Origin: Xenorhabdus doucetiae | GTDB taxonomy: Bacteria; Pseudomonadota; Gammaproteobacteria; Enterobacterales; Enterobacteriaceae | Assembly (NCBI RefSeq): GCF_000968195.1 | Contig: NZ_FO704550.1 | Location: 2,170,001-2,234,000, forward strand | Length of the DNA stretch: 64,000 nucleotides | Direction: 5' to 3' | In this document: in pieces, positions 35,802 through 45,107 of the stretch | Position numbering within the stretch: the stretch's first letter is position 1 | Layout of the letters: the number at the start of each line of letters is the position of its first letter | Notes under the pieces: generated by a model | What the model was told of the DNA's origin: nothing | Database searches by the model: none | Seen by the model: only the letters and a program-made list of their open reading frames with translations | Position numbers and translations under genes: made by a program

Positions 35802-36584
35802 CTATCTTTTGGCATAAACAATCAAACGTAAATGCCTTTCTACATCGGTAACCATTGACGTGTAATCGAAAGTGATTGTTTGTCCATTCACATTTAGTTC
35901 TCGTACCCCATTACACGGTTCATAGATTTCATGTCTATGCCACATAGCATAAAAGTCAGGTGATATTTTAAGTAACTTATTCACAAGCTCTTGAATATAA
36001 CTGTCTTTAGCAGCAAGAACATAATCACGCCTAAAGCTAGCCAGTAAACGATAAGCATCTCGTTCCCAGTGAGAAAAGAGTTCGCGATAATATTCATTGG
36101 TAAATAATAACCACAAAAAATTACGCTGTTCATCTTCAGCTTGACTGAAACGAAAGCACTTATCTGCTGGTTGATTAAAGGCCAAAATATCCCAATGCAA
36201 ATTCAGCACATAAGTTAGGTGAGGGGATAAGTCATTCATAAGCCGTTTGATCAATGGTGAAACAACGCACCAGGTTTGCCCGGTTTCGGCAGGTTCACGC
36301 GTGTGTGCCAGTAAGTATAAATGCCTGCGTTCAGCGGTAGTCAGCTTTAAAATTTTGGCAAGATTATCTAAAAAAGCAGCGGATACGCCAATTTCACGGC
36401 CTTGTTCCAGCCATGTATACCAAGTTACGCCAACACCCGCCAAAGCGGCTATTTCTTCACGCCTTAATCCTGGGGTACGACGACGCCCGATATGCGGCAA
36501 CCCAACGGATTCAGGGCTGATACTTTCTCTTTTAGTGCGTAAAAAGTTGGCTAACTCAGTACGAGATCTTTTCATTTTTGTCAT
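35802..36584 (-). CDS. XRE family regulator with MmyB-like ligand-binding domain
   Basis: Regulator of 260 residues from the ATG at 36584; an upstream TTG at 36593 is possible. The N-terminal HTH has the conserved 'GLPHIGRRRTPGLRREEIAALAGVGVTWYTWLEQGR' pattern (about 27-62). The C-terminal half fits the MmyB-like PAS-related ligand domain (PHLTYVLNLHWDILAFN, NFLWLLFT, FDYTSM). Such regulators usually control the adjacent efflux or reductase gene, here the divergent MFS transporter 120 bp away. A 15-bp inverted repeat at 36597-36611 could be its operator. Confidence 0.88.
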   Translation of the reverse strand: MTKMKRSRTELANFLRTKRESISPESVGLPHIGRRRTPGLRREEIAALAGVGVTWYTWLEQGREIGVSAAFLDNLAKILKLTTAERRHLYLLAHTREPAETGQTWCVVSPLIKRLMNDLSPHLTYVLNLHWDILAFNQPADKCFRFSQAEDEQRNFLWLLFTNEYYRELFSHWERDAYRLLASFRRDYVLAAKDSYIQELVNKLLKISPDFYAMWHRHEIYEPCNGVRELNVNGQTITFDYTSMVTDVERHLRLIVYAKR

Positions 36585-36596
36585 GAATTTCAATCC

Positions 36597-36611
36597 ATTA
36601 CTTTTAGTAAT
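36597..36611. promoter_or_regulatory. inverted repeat between XRE regulator and MFS gene
   Basis: ATTACT-TTT-AGTAAT is a perfect palindrome with a 3-bp centre, 13 bp before the regulator start and 93 bp before the MFS start. Its place between divergent genes suggests an operator for the XRE/MmyB-like protein. Binding is inferred. Confidence 0.4.
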
Positions 36612-36703
36612 AGTATAAGTGGTTAAATTGTAACAGGCTAACAGGGTGATTAAAATCTGTTTATCTCAAACATCGTATTTCAAACATTGTGAGGATTTGT
36701 ATC

Positions 36704-38110
36704 ATGACCAAAAAGGATTATTTAGCCTTATCAGTTTTGTTATCAGCCGGATTTGTGACTATTTTTGATCTTTTCGTTGTCAACGTTGCCATTGCCAATA
36801 TTCAATTACATTTACAGGCAAATTTATTCCAGATAACGCTCGTGATCGTAATCTATGAAATTGGCTTTGGTTTATTGCTGATTACAGGAGGGCGCTTAGG
36901 TGATTTATTTGGCCGCAGGCGATTGTTTCAGTTAGGAGTACTTGCTTTTACTTTGACATCATTGCTGTGTGGTCTTGCACCAACAACCACTTTTTTGATT
37001 TTTGCCCGGTTTTTGCAAGGATTATCAGCAGCCCTGTTATTTCCCCAAGTTTATGCCAGTATCCGTGTCAGCTTTGATGATGATAATCGCCGTCGCGCAT
37101 TCGGTTTATTGGGCATGACTTTAGGTTTTGCTGCCATTGCAGGCCAAACTCTGGGAGGATGGATGATTTTCATCAATTTATGGGACTTACAATGGCGCTC
37201 AATTTTTCTGGTTAATGTTCCCATTGGTTTATTGGCGTTAATTTTCTCTGGTTACCTCAACGAAAGTATTGCCCAGGAAAAAACGGAATTAGATTTATCT
37301 GGGGTGGCGCTTTCCAGCATGGGTATTTCTGCTTTGTTGCTGCCACTTTTGGTTGGGTCAACATTGGGCTGGCCAGTATGGTGCTGGGCACTACTCTTTT
37401 TGGCTTGCCTGATGCTGTTACAATTTATCCGCCATGAAAAACGTTATGTCGCGAAAGGAAAAACACCACTATTCAATTTTGACTTATTAAAAAACAAACA
37501 ATTTAGCTTAGGTTGTTTATTGGTTTTATTTGTCTATTCCACTTCCAGTTCATTCTTCCTTGTTTTTGCTTTATTTTTACAAAATGGGTTAGGTTTTAAC
37601 GCATTAGATGCAGGTTTGATTTTTGCCCCTGCAAGCATAGGGTTTGTTTTATCTTCACTCAATGCCCCTTATTGGGTTAAGCGCGTTGGCGGTAAAGCCA
37701 TTATGGCCGGAGGCTTACTCTATATGCTCTCCTTCATTGCCCTGATTGTTGCCATTAATTCACTATTACCGGCAAATTCATCAATAACTGCATCGTTATT
37801 TGTGATCGTGCCAATTCTTATATTGCTTGGATATGGGCAAGGTTTTGTCATGACGCCATTGCTCAATATTGTTTTGGCTTTTGTTAACATGAAATTTGCA
37901 GGTATGGCATCAGGGGTGATTGCGACTTTGCAGCAAATTGGTGCCGCGTTTGGTGTTGCTATCGTTAGCATGTTAGTGCAATGGCATTTTACCGAAATAG
38001 ATACACCGTCGTTTGTTACGTACCAAAATGCCTTTGTCCACAGTATGCTTTACAATGTCATAGCCACTTTTATTGCATTTTACTTATTGAGAAAATTACA
38101 CCGGAATTAG
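36704..38110 (+). CDS. MFS drug transporter (DHA2, 14-TM type)
   Basis: Transporter of 468 residues from ATG 36704, which has GAGGA 8 nt upstream. About fourteen membrane helices and the 'DLFVVNVAIANIQLHLQA' helix 1 with 'GGRLGDLFGRRRLFQLG' loop identify the DHA2/EmrB-QacA group of proton-driven multidrug exporters. The divergent XRE/MmyB regulator is the likely repressor. A GNAT acetyltransferase begins 24 bp after its stop and may be co-transcribed. Confidence 0.9.
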   Translation: MTKKDYLALSVLLSAGFVTIFDLFVVNVAIANIQLHLQANLFQITLVIVIYEIGFGLLLITGGRLGDLFGRRRLFQLGVLAFTLTSLLCGLAPTTTFLIFARFLQGLSAALLFPQVYASIRVSFDDDNRRRAFGLLGMTLGFAAIAGQTLGGWMIFINLWDLQWRSIFLVNVPIGLLALIFSGYLNESIAQEKTELDLSGVALSSMGISALLLPLLVGSTLGWPVWCWALLFLACLMLLQFIRHEKRYVAKGKTPLFNFDLLKNKQFSLGCLLVLFVYSTSSSFFLVFALFLQNGLGFNALDAGLIFAPASIGFVLSSLNAPYWVKRVGGKAIMAGGLLYMLSFIALIVAINSLLPANSSITASLFVIVPILILLGYGQGFVMTPLLNIVLAFVNMKFAGMASGVIATLQQIGAAFGVAIVSMLVQWHFTEIDTPSFVTYQNAFVHSMLYNVIATFIAFYLLRKLHRN

Positions 38111-38134
38111 AGTTATTACGGGGGACAACAAAAA

Positions 38135-38560
38135 GTGATCAGATCATTTACCGAAGCAGATATGGACGCGGTTCTGTCTATTTGGTTAGACGCCTCCATC
38201 AAGGCTCATCATTTTGTGGCGGCTGAATTTTGGCAATCACAAGTCAATAACATGAGAAATACCTATATTCCGGCTTCGGAAGTTTACGTCTATGTACAGG
38301 GTTCTCAGGTTACCGGTTTTTATGCGCTGCATGGAAATAACTTAGCCGCAGTTTTTGTTTCACCAGATAAACAAGGGCAGGGAATAGGAAAAGCATTAGT
38401 GAATGACGCCAAAAATCGAAGAACTGAACTCACGTTATCGGTTTATCAGCAAAACCAAGCCAGTTATGAGTTCTACTTATCGCAGGGATTTGATGTTGTC
38501 AGCGAGGAAATAGATAAGAACACGGGATGCCAAGAGTATTTTATGTGTTTAAAAAGATAG
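38135..38560 (+). CDS. GNAT family N-acetyltransferase
   Basis: Acetyltransferase of 141 residues starting at GTG 38135, with GGGGGA upstream. Acetyl-CoA binding motif A is VSPDKQGQGIGKALV (about 74-88), and the end has the YEFYLSQGFDVVSEE strand-helix of the fold. It resembles the YjaB/RimI-like putative acetyltransferases. It follows the MFS exporter by 24 bp, which would fit a drug-modifying partner, but the substrate is unknown. Confidence 0.87.
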   Translation: MIRSFTEADMDAVLSIWLDASIKAHHFVAAEFWQSQVNNMRNTYIPASEVYVYVQGSQVTGFYALHGNNLAAVFVSPDKQGQGIGKALVNDAKNRRTELTLSVYQQNQASYEFYLSQGFDVVSEEIDKNTGCQEYFMCLKR

Positions 38561-38730
38561 AGAGCTTGTATTAAGTCTCTGCCTGATGATTAATTAACCC
38601 GACAGATCGAAATAAAAGCGAATTGTGTTTCCTTATTAAACAAAAGTGCCAAAAATACGGGGTACTGTGTTTTTATACAGTTTTGGCGGAATCGGTGGTT
38701 TTTTCGGTGAAATTATCTCCGACCGTTGAC

Positions 38731-38757
38731 TTCTCGGCTCAAATTTTTGAGCCGAGA
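38731..38757. terminator. strong hairpin before the FMN reductase stop
   Basis: TCTCGGCTCAAA and TTGAGCCGAGA form an 11-bp stem with an inner T-rich loop. It lies between the GNAT gene and the convergent reductase. The intervening 225 bp otherwise hold no gene I trust. Confidence 0.5.
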
Positions 38758-38785
38758 CTGATATATCAGGAACAGAATATATTAC

Positions 38786-39382
38786 TTACATACCATACGG
38801 ATAATTTTGACTCTCTTCGCCAACATCTTCACGAACTTGCTTTAATGCTTTGGTATAAGATTTAAGTAGTTTCAGCGTATAGTTAACGCGGTTTTCAAAT
38901 GCCTCATCGTGACAAATCAACTCGTTTGAAATCAAATTTTCCCCCTGACGGAAAATCAGATGATCAGGCAAGAAGCAGACATGGTTATTTTTAAAACCGG
39001 TCATGCGTAATTCGCAAAGGGGGTAAACACCGTTAATTCCACCGGATACACTCGTCAATAATGCAGGCTTATGGCCTAATTCTGCGACAGAACAATGTAA
39101 TAAAAAGTTCTTCAATGCCGGCGTTGCCATTCCATGCCATTCTGGCGTCACCAGAATAAATGCTTCACACTCTCTCAAGTAGGGTGCAATTGCCTGCCAA
39201 GGGTGAGACTCTGCGGAGATATCCGTTGTATAACCATCGTGTAATGGCAATTCTGCTTTGGAAAGATCCAGAAGCGTTATATCAGTAAATCCATGCTCAT
39301 AACTCAATTTCTGCAAATAACAAGCGACACGTTGGCTGTGAGAATCGGGGCGTTGACTGCCTGAGATGATAGTAAGTTTCAT
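38786..39382 (-). CDS. NAD(P)H-dependent FMN reductase family protein
   Basis: Flavodoxin-fold reductase of 198 residues. The FMN phosphate loop GSQRPDSHSQRVA (about 7-19) and the second motif VTPEWHGMATPALKNFLLH (about 78-96) are characteristic of the NADPH-dependent FMN/azo/chromate reductase family. It would reduce flavin or quinone-like substrates in the cytoplasm. CAGGAAAA lies upstream of the ATG. It follows the DMT transporter on the minus strand by 46 bp, so the two are probably co-transcribed from the promoter near the MarR gene. Confidence 0.88.
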   Translation of the reverse strand: MKLTIISGSQRPDSHSQRVACYLQKLSYEHGFTDITLLDLSKAELPLHDGYTTDISAESHPWQAIAPYLRECEAFILVTPEWHGMATPALKNFLLHCSVAELGHKPALLTSVSGGINGVYPLCELRMTGFKNNHVCFLPDHLIFRQGENLISNELICHDEAFENRVNYTLKLLKSYTKALKQVREDVGEESQNYPYGM

Positions 39383-39428
39383 TGATTTTCCTGTTATTTT
39401 TTACTCGATAATGATTATGTTGGTTTTT

Positions 39429-40292
39429 TTATATTTGATTGCGTGGAATAGAAAGCCAAACAGCGATAATAATGGTGCATGCTCCAAGCAGTTGCAGCAA
39501 GGAAAATGTTTGTTTTAGAAACAAATAGCCCAAAATACAAGCGGAAAGGGCACTCAGAAATCCCAAAAAAGAGATTGTCACAACAGGTAACTTTTCAATT
39601 CCGCGAAACCAAATAATGTAAGAAAATACGGCGCCAACCAGGCATAAATAGCTGTAACTGAGAATATTGGTCACAGTAAGATGTTGCGGCAGACCTTCCA
39701 TGTAAATAGCGACGGGCAATAACATCAATCCCCCAAAAGTTAATTGCCAGCCAGTAAAACTGAGCAATGATAAGTTAGTTGGGCGGTGCCAATATTTAGT
39801 CAGTACAACCCCCAAAGACATGCAGCCACATCCCGCTAAACCTGCAATAACGCCTTGCCAATTTAAGTGGGTGGTTGAATTCAAGACCAATAAGCTGATC
39901 CCGATAATGCCCAATATTGCCGAGATAGTGTGTTTTATGGTGAGGGAAGTTTTTAATAGACAGGTGCTTAACAAGATAACAATAATGGGTTGGCAAGCCA
40001 CGATGAGTGACGCCGTTCCACCAGGTAGATATCCCGCCGCAACAAAGAGAAAATAGAAGAAAGCCCCGATATTGAGCAGGCCTAATACCATAATACGTAA
40101 CCACCAGATCCCTTTGGGTGCGGTACGGCAAATCAACAGTAATAATATACCGGCAGGTAACGCCCTGATGGTAGAAGCCAGCAGAGGCATATTCGGTGGT
40201 AATATTTCTGTTGTAATAATGTAAGTACTTCCCCAAACAATCGGAGCCAACGCAGTCAGCAGGATATTCCGGATAAATCTAATTTCTGACAT
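39429..40292 (-). CDS. EamA/DMT family transporter
   Basis: Ten-helix inner-membrane exporter of 287 residues with two EamA repeats. The N-terminus 'APIVWGSTYIITTEILPPNMPLLASTIRALPAG' is typical of PecM/YtfF-like DMT exporters. AAGGTG precedes the ATG. It diverges from a MarR regulator, with an 18-bp palindrome in the gap, and is followed by an FMN reductase. The arrangement suggests a MarR-controlled exporter-reductase pair responding to a small aromatic or oxidant molecule. Confidence 0.88.
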   Translation of the reverse strand: MSEIRFIRNILLTALAPIVWGSTYIITTEILPPNMPLLASTIRALPAGILLLLICRTAPKGIWWLRIMVLGLLNIGAFFYFLFVAAGYLPGGTASLIVACQPIIVILLSTCLLKTSLTIKHTISAILGIIGISLLVLNSTTHLNWQGVIAGLAGCGCMSLGVVLTKYWHRPTNLSLLSFTGWQLTFGGLMLLPVAIYMEGLPQHLTVTNILSYSYLCLVGAVFSYIIWFRGIEKLPVVTISFLGFLSALSACILGYLFLKQTFSLLQLLGACTIIIAVWLSIPRNQI

Positions 40293-40351
40293 TTTTTCAC
40301 CTTGTATATCAGTTCATTAGTACCTCAATTTAAATGTATCATCACGTAAAG

Positions 40352-40369
40352 TATCTTTACGTAAAGATA
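40352..40369. promoter_or_regulatory. 18-bp palindromic operator candidate for MarR regulator
   Basis: TATCTTTAC-GTAAAGATA is a perfect 18-bp palindrome midway between the divergent DMT and marR genes. A half-site copy (ACGTAAAGTATC) directly adjoins it on the left (40344-40355). MarR dimers bind palindromes of this size, so it probably represses both genes. Confidence 0.65.
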
Positions 40370-40441
40370 AATTAAAATAATAGCCTAACCGATTTTTATC
40401 AAGTATCTTTTTGTCGAAATAAAATGAATAGGGAAAAAGGC

Positions 40442-40927
40442 ATGAAGTACGATCACGTTGACCGATTATTGATGCAGTGGGAACAGCAACGCCCAGACCT
40501 TGATCCGTCGTCAATAGGCGTTATTGGACGGCTATGCCGGATAAACAAAATTGTTGAACAACGCTTGCAACATGCTTTCAAAAAACATGACCTTAGTGGC
40601 ATAGAGTTTGATATCCTTGCGACACTGCGTCGTAATAACACGCCAGTCACACCAACCGAAATGTATCAATCCGTCATGTTGACTTCCGGAGCCATGAGCA
40701 CACGTATTGAACATATGGTGCAGCGAGGATTGATTGAACGTATTGCGAATGAAAAAGATCGACGTAGTTGCAAGATTTTTCTGACGCCAAAGGGAAAGGC
40801 ATTGATAGATAAAGCCGTGGAAAGCCATTTGGAAAACCAAGAAGCAATTCTCGAACCACTGACAGACACTCAACAAGAACAGCTTGCAACCCTGTTGCGG
40901 GATTGGTTGCTGGCGAATGAATCTTAA
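40442..40927 (+). CDS. MarR family transcriptional regulator
   Basis: Regulator of 161 residues from ATG 40442, with AGGGA 7 nt upstream; an in-frame ATG at 40424 lacks a good site. The winged HTH is visible as LSGIEFDILATLRRNNTPVTPTEMYQSVMLTSGAMSTRIEHMVQRGLIER with the wing DRRSCKIFLTPKGKAL. It most resembles the EmrR/HucR-type MarR proteins. Divergent from the DMT exporter, it is probably that gene's repressor through the palindrome at 40352. Confidence 0.9.
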   Translation: MKYDHVDRLLMQWEQQRPDLDPSSIGVIGRLCRINKIVEQRLQHAFKKHDLSGIEFDILATLRRNNTPVTPTEMYQSVMLTSGAMSTRIEHMVQRGLIERIANEKDRRSCKIFLTPKGKALIDKAVESHLENQEAILEPLTDTQQEQLATLLRDWLLANES

Positions 40928-40931
40928 AAAA

Positions 40932-40957
40932 TTCGCCCTGACATCAGCCAGGGCGAA
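40932..40957. terminator. bidirectional terminator between marR and the copper receptor
   Basis: TTCGCCCTG / CAGGGCGAA with an 8-nt loop between the convergent marR-type gene and the TonB receptor gene. A-rich sequence precedes it, giving T residues on the minus strand. Confidence 0.7.
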
Positions 40958-40979
40958 ATAGGTTTAAGCGTAGAGAAAA

Positions 40980-42998
40980 TTAGAACTTCACATTAACTCT
41001 TGCCCAGTAAGTACGACCCGGTTCGTTGACCATCGTGTCACCGGAATAACCAAAGTCCTTATTTCCCGCCAAGTTAAGGTGCTCGCTGTAATTTTTATCA
41101 AAAATATTGTCAATACCGGCACTGATCTGAACATTTTTGGTCACCTGATAGGCTGAGTTCGCCGATAGGATGGCGAAGCCTTTGCTGCTATCAAAATCTT
41201 TGCCGACCACGTTACCCTCATTGATGGCTACCCGATGCTGGCTGTTGACCAGACGCAACAAACCGCTGCTCGTCCAATCACCCTGTTCCCAAGTCAGGCC
41301 AAAACGGGCTTCCAACGGTGGGATTTGCGGCAGTGGACGATGGTTAGTCGTATTTTGCGCCCAAGAGTACGCCAGGCTGGCATCGGTTTTCCAATGATCG
41401 TTGAACTTATAAGCCACACCCGTTTCTCCCCCCATAATGGTCGCATTCACGTTGTGGGCGGATTTTTGTCCATAATCAAACAGGATAAAATCATTCACTT
41501 TACCGACATACGCGGATATCCAACCTTTCAATTGGTCATCGTTATATTGCGCACCAATATCCAACTGGGTGGTTTTCTCAGTTTTGATATCCTTGAACGC
41601 ATTTCCGCCCGCTTTACCTGAAAACAACTCCCAATAATCAGGAAAACGCTCGGTATGACCCACACCGGCATAAAACATTACAGGAACATCTTTCAGATTA
41701 TGTTCAAACCGAATAAAGCCGGCAGGGAGGGTTTCCTTACGCTCTTGTTGGGTCACATATTTATATACTGTCGCACGATCTAAACGCACCCCACCAATAA
41801 CTTTACTCTGTTCAGTGGCATCCCAGGTTAATTCACCAAAAATACCGTAATCACGAAAACGGGCATCTTTCTTCCAGCCAGTTTCTTTCGATTTCATATC
41901 ATGATCAGCGTTGTTACGACGAATATTCGTCTGCATATCTGCACCGCTCTGTAACTTGAAATCTTCCCAGATCCAAGTTCCCATCATACGGCCACCCATT
42001 GTCAGGCGATCGGGTTCTGAGATCATTTTTCCCATTTTTGAATGACGCATGGAATAGCTATCCATCACATGGTCGGTGTAGTTGTAATAAAAATTGGTTT
42101 CAAATTTATCAAACACTTCGCCAATATTGGATTTCTCAAAACGCACACCAAAACTTTTACGCTTAAATTGTGCACCATCCATCATACGTGTGGCGTAACG
42201 TGCCTCACCATCACCTTGTCCAGCATTTAATTCCAGTAACGTATTTTCATCAGGTGTCCAGCCCAATGCGATATCGGTATTCCATTTATCCCAGCGGGAA
42301 GGAACGCGGTTACCATCACCATCTTTATAATCATTGGAGCGGGATTTGTTACCAATCAGGCGGATATACCCTTGTTTGTTGCCAATACTGAGATCGGCAT
42401 TACCATCCCAACGACGATTAGAACCAATCACTGTGCTGACATTACCTTGAGCGCCAACGTGTTCAAACTGAGGGCGAGTGCGCTCGAAACGGATCGTTCC
42501 CGCTGAATTACCCGGTCCCCAAAGTACCGTTTGCGGGCCTTTAACCAGACTCAGGACATCATAATTCTCTGGTGAGATATAGGAACTTGGTGCATCCATA
42601 CGCCCGCCACAAGAACCGAGAATTTCGCTGTCATCAATCAACATTCTCAGACGGGAACCAAACATGCCACGGAATACCGGATCGCCGTTAGTTCCCCCGT
42701 TACGGATCTGGGAAAAACCAGGAATAGTTTTCAGGTAATCAGAACCGTCACTGGCTGGCACGGGTTGGCGAGGCGTTTTCAGTGAAGAAGCAACCTCAAG
42801 CGGTGAAGTTGCCGGGGCGATTACGGTTATCACCGTTTCGTCAACATTATTAACGTGATATCCATCTTTTGTTTCTTTGCTGTGTTCCGCATTGGTAGCA
42901 GCCCAACCACTGGTTGGTATAGCGAGTGCGATAACCAAAGCGGCGGTCAGAGGCGATATACGCAATAACGGTGTAGTAGATAATTGTGTAGTAGACAT
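40980..42998 (-). CDS. TonB-dependent copper receptor (OprC/NosA-like)
   Basis: Outer-membrane receptor of 672 residues. ATG 42998 is chosen because AAGGGA lies just upstream and a signal peptide follows (ending near SGWAA). A TonB box-like ETVITVIAPA, the plug domain (about 70-180, PVFRGMFGSRLRMLIDDSEILGSCGGRMD) and a 22-strand barrel ending in Phe are present. The plug's GSCGGRMD with its cysteine is typical of the copper receptors OprC/NosA. It imports copper with TonB energy. The upstream DUF2946 gene, on the same strand, is its usual partner. Confidence 0.9.
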   Translation of the reverse strand: MSTTQLSTTPLLRISPLTAALVIALAIPTSGWAATNAEHSKETKDGYHVNNVDETVITVIAPATSPLEVASSLKTPRQPVPASDGSDYLKTIPGFSQIRNGGTNGDPVFRGMFGSRLRMLIDDSEILGSCGGRMDAPSSYISPENYDVLSLVKGPQTVLWGPGNSAGTIRFERTRPQFEHVGAQGNVSTVIGSNRRWDGNADLSIGNKQGYIRLIGNKSRSNDYKDGDGNRVPSRWDKWNTDIALGWTPDENTLLELNAGQGDGEARYATRMMDGAQFKRKSFGVRFEKSNIGEVFDKFETNFYYNYTDHVMDSYSMRHSKMGKMISEPDRLTMGGRMMGTWIWEDFKLQSGADMQTNIRRNNADHDMKSKETGWKKDARFRDYGIFGELTWDATEQSKVIGGVRLDRATVYKYVTQQERKETLPAGFIRFEHNLKDVPVMFYAGVGHTERFPDYWELFSGKAGGNAFKDIKTEKTTQLDIGAQYNDDQLKGWISAYVGKVNDFILFDYGQKSAHNVNATIMGGETGVAYKFNDHWKTDASLAYSWAQNTTNHRPLPQIPPLEARFGLTWEQGDWTSSGLLRLVNSQHRVAINEGNVVGKDFDSSKGFAILSANSAYQVTKNVQISAGIDNIFDKNYSEHLNLAGNKDFGYSGDTMVNEPGRTYWARVNVKF

Positions 42999-43113
42999 AA
43001 AAAATCCCTTAACTAGCAACAAATTCCGGTTTTGGAATTTGTTTGAAAAATGACTGACTTGCTGTACAAACTGCGTAAAGCAAGGAAAAAATGATTTATT
43101 TCAAATAATCAGG

Positions 43114-43500
43114 CTAATTAAGGGGTGGGGCGCGGGGTTGTGATTCACCGTAGAACAGCCGAATAATTGGGCCAGAGAAGCGCAGTACCGGTGGTGCCCT
43201 GGACACAATGAGTGTCAGTAAAATAAAAGGAACAAAATCGCCTGCCAATAGCGGCAGATTAATCAAAAGCTGGCAGTAACCACAAGCGATATCATCCATC
43301 AATCCCATATGGATATGATCTGCACCATGATGATGATTCATGGTGTGTGCTTTTATTCCTTCACGGGAGTGCTCCAGTGTTTTTGATACCACCGGTGCAA
43401 TGAACAACATCAGAATCGCCAGTAAAGCGATAATGGCAGGTGTTCGACGTTGTGATAGGTGAAAAAGAGATAACAAGCTAATGATCCAGATCAGTTTCAC
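43114..43500 (-). CDS. DUF2946 family protein, copper-associated
   Basis: Small protein of 128 residues. It has an N-terminal hydrophobic helix pair (about 1-40), a His-rich middle (MNHHHGADHIHMG) and the DUF2946 signature DIACGYCQLLINLPLL, followed by another hydrophobic helix. The HHH/H..H/M and CxxC residues could bind metal. It lies 116 bp upstream of the copper receptor on the same strand; DUF2946 proteins are often found with such receptors. A role in copper handling is inferred from that association. Confidence 0.75.
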   Translation of the reverse strand: MKLIWIISLLSLFHLSQRRTPAIIALLAILMLFIAPVVSKTLEHSREGIKAHTMNHHHGADHIHMGLMDDIACGYCQLLINLPLLAGDFVPFILLTLIVSRAPPVLRFSGPIIRLFYGESQPRAPPLN

Positions 43501-43700
43501 GATTGGAAGCTAATCTTACTGCATTTCGGGTGGAGATTGTTAAAATATTTTGGATTATGCCTGCCTGTGCTTATGTTAATTTTTATCCAAATCCCGACGT
43601 TCACCAAATGAGCTTGACTAATGATTTAATAATTGAGATTTAACTTGAGTCTCGTTTCACTGCAAGCGCTTTGTGAAAACCTTGTACGAGGAGTTAAAAA

Positions 43701-45032
43701 ATGTCAGATAGAAATTATTTTCAAACACTGAACCTTAAAGCACATTGGATGCCTTTCAGTGCTAATCGTCATTTTCAACAAGATCCACGTTTAATTGTCT
43801 CAGCGGAAGGAAACTGGCTGGTCGATGATCAAGGCCGGCGTATTTATGACAGCTTATCAGGATTGTGGGCGTGCGGGGCAGGTCATTCACGCACTGAAAT
43901 TCGTCAAGCCGTCTCAGAACAACTGGGAACATTGGATTATTCCCCTGGCTTCCAATATGGCCATCCATTGTCATTTAAGCTGGCCGATAAGATTGCCAGT
44001 CTTATGCCCGATGATTTGAATCATGTATTTTTCACCAGCTCAGGTTCAGAAGCAGCCGATACCGCCGTGAAAATGGCTCGTGCTTACTGGCGAATTCAAG
44101 GGCAACCAGCAAAAACTAAATTTATCGGTCGGGCGCGCGGCTATCATGGTGTCAATATCGCAGGAACCAGTCTTGGTGGTATTGGCGGTAATCGCAAAAT
44201 GTTTGGTCAGTTTATGGATGTTGACCATCTGCCACATACATTACAACCTAACATGGCTTTTACTAAGGGAATGCCATCTGCTGGTGGCCCTGAACTGGCA
44301 GATGAACTACTGAAACTGATTGAACTGCATGACGCCAGTAATATTGCGGCGGTTATCGTCGAACCACTTTCTGGATCGGCTGGTGCTATTATCCCGCCAC
44401 AAGGTTATTTACAACGTTTGCGGGAAATCTGTACCCAACACGATATCTTGCTGATTTTTGATGAGGTCATTACCGGCTTCGGGCGTTTGGGGTGTTGGAG
44501 CGGTGCTGAACATTTTGGTGTCACGCCAGATATCCTCAATTTCGCTAAACAAATTACTAACGGGGCTATTCCTCTGGGAGGCGTTGTTGCGTCCAGCAAG
44601 ATCTACGATGCTTTTATGTCGCAGCCTCTACCCGAACATATGATCGAATTCAGCCACGGTTATACTTATTCTGGTCATCCGGTTGCTTGCGCAGCCGGGT
44701 TAGCTACCTTGGAACTATTGGAAAAAGAAAACCTGCCTCAACAAGCTGCGGAATTAGCTCCCCATTTTGAACAAAAACTACATGCCCTGAGGCACTGCCC
44801 AAACGTCGTGGACATTCGTAACGGCGGGCTGGTAGGTGCAATTCAAATTGCCCCGCGGGATGGCGATACCGTTGTCCGGCCTTTTGATGCCGGTATTGCA
44901 TTATGGAAAGCGGGTTTTTATGTCCGCTTTGGTGGTGATACGTTGCAATTTGGCCCCATGTTTAATGCCAAAGCTGATGATCTTGATCGTCTGTTCAATG
45001 CAGTGGGTGATGTTTTGCACCAAATTCAATAA
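43701..45032 (+). CDS. beta-alanine--pyruvate (omega-amino acid) transaminase
   Basis: Class III PLP aminotransferase of 443 residues. The start KAHWMPFSANRHFQQDPRLI and FSHGYTYSGHPVACAAGLA are characteristic of omega-amino-acid:pyruvate aminotransferases. The cofactor aspartate is in LIFDEVITGFGR (about residue 256) and the PLP lysine in FAKQITNGAIPLGG (about 285). It would convert beta-alanine and pyruvate to malonate semialdehyde and alanine. It is monocistronic, with GAGGAG upstream of the ATG and hairpins just after the stop. Confidence 0.92.
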   Translation: MSDRNYFQTLNLKAHWMPFSANRHFQQDPRLIVSAEGNWLVDDQGRRIYDSLSGLWACGAGHSRTEIRQAVSEQLGTLDYSPGFQYGHPLSFKLADKIASLMPDDLNHVFFTSSGSEAADTAVKMARAYWRIQGQPAKTKFIGRARGYHGVNIAGTSLGGIGGNRKMFGQFMDVDHLPHTLQPNMAFTKGMPSAGGPELADELLKLIELHDASNIAAVIVEPLSGSAGAIIPPQGYLQRLREICTQHDILLIFDEVITGFGRLGCWSGAEHFGVTPDILNFAKQITNGAIPLGGVVASSKIYDAFMSQPLPEHMIEFSHGYTYSGHPVACAAGLATLELLEKENLPQQAAELAPHFEQKLHALRHCPNVVDIRNGGLVGAIQIAPRDGDTVVRPFDAGIALWKAGFYVRFGGDTLQFGPMFNAKADDLDRLFNAVGDVLHQIQ

Positions 45033-45077
45033 GGGAAATTCCCTTTAATTTTATGGGCGGGGTATTTTGGCCGCCCA
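45031..45077 (+). terminator. hairpins after the transaminase gene
   Basis: AAGGGAA-A-TTCCCTT (45031-45045) overlaps the stop codon and is followed by TTTAATTTT. A second stem TGGGCGG / CCGCCCA lies at 45054-45077. Either could end transcription before the ASCH gene. Confidence 0.55.
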
Positions 45078-45107
45078 ATAATAACCGTACGGGTATTAAA
45101 AGATAAT

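Noticed and set aside
38623..38865. 80-codon frame between the GNAT and FMN reductase genes
   Set aside because: It spans a hairpin, overlaps the 3' end of the reductase, and has no ribosome binding site or family features.
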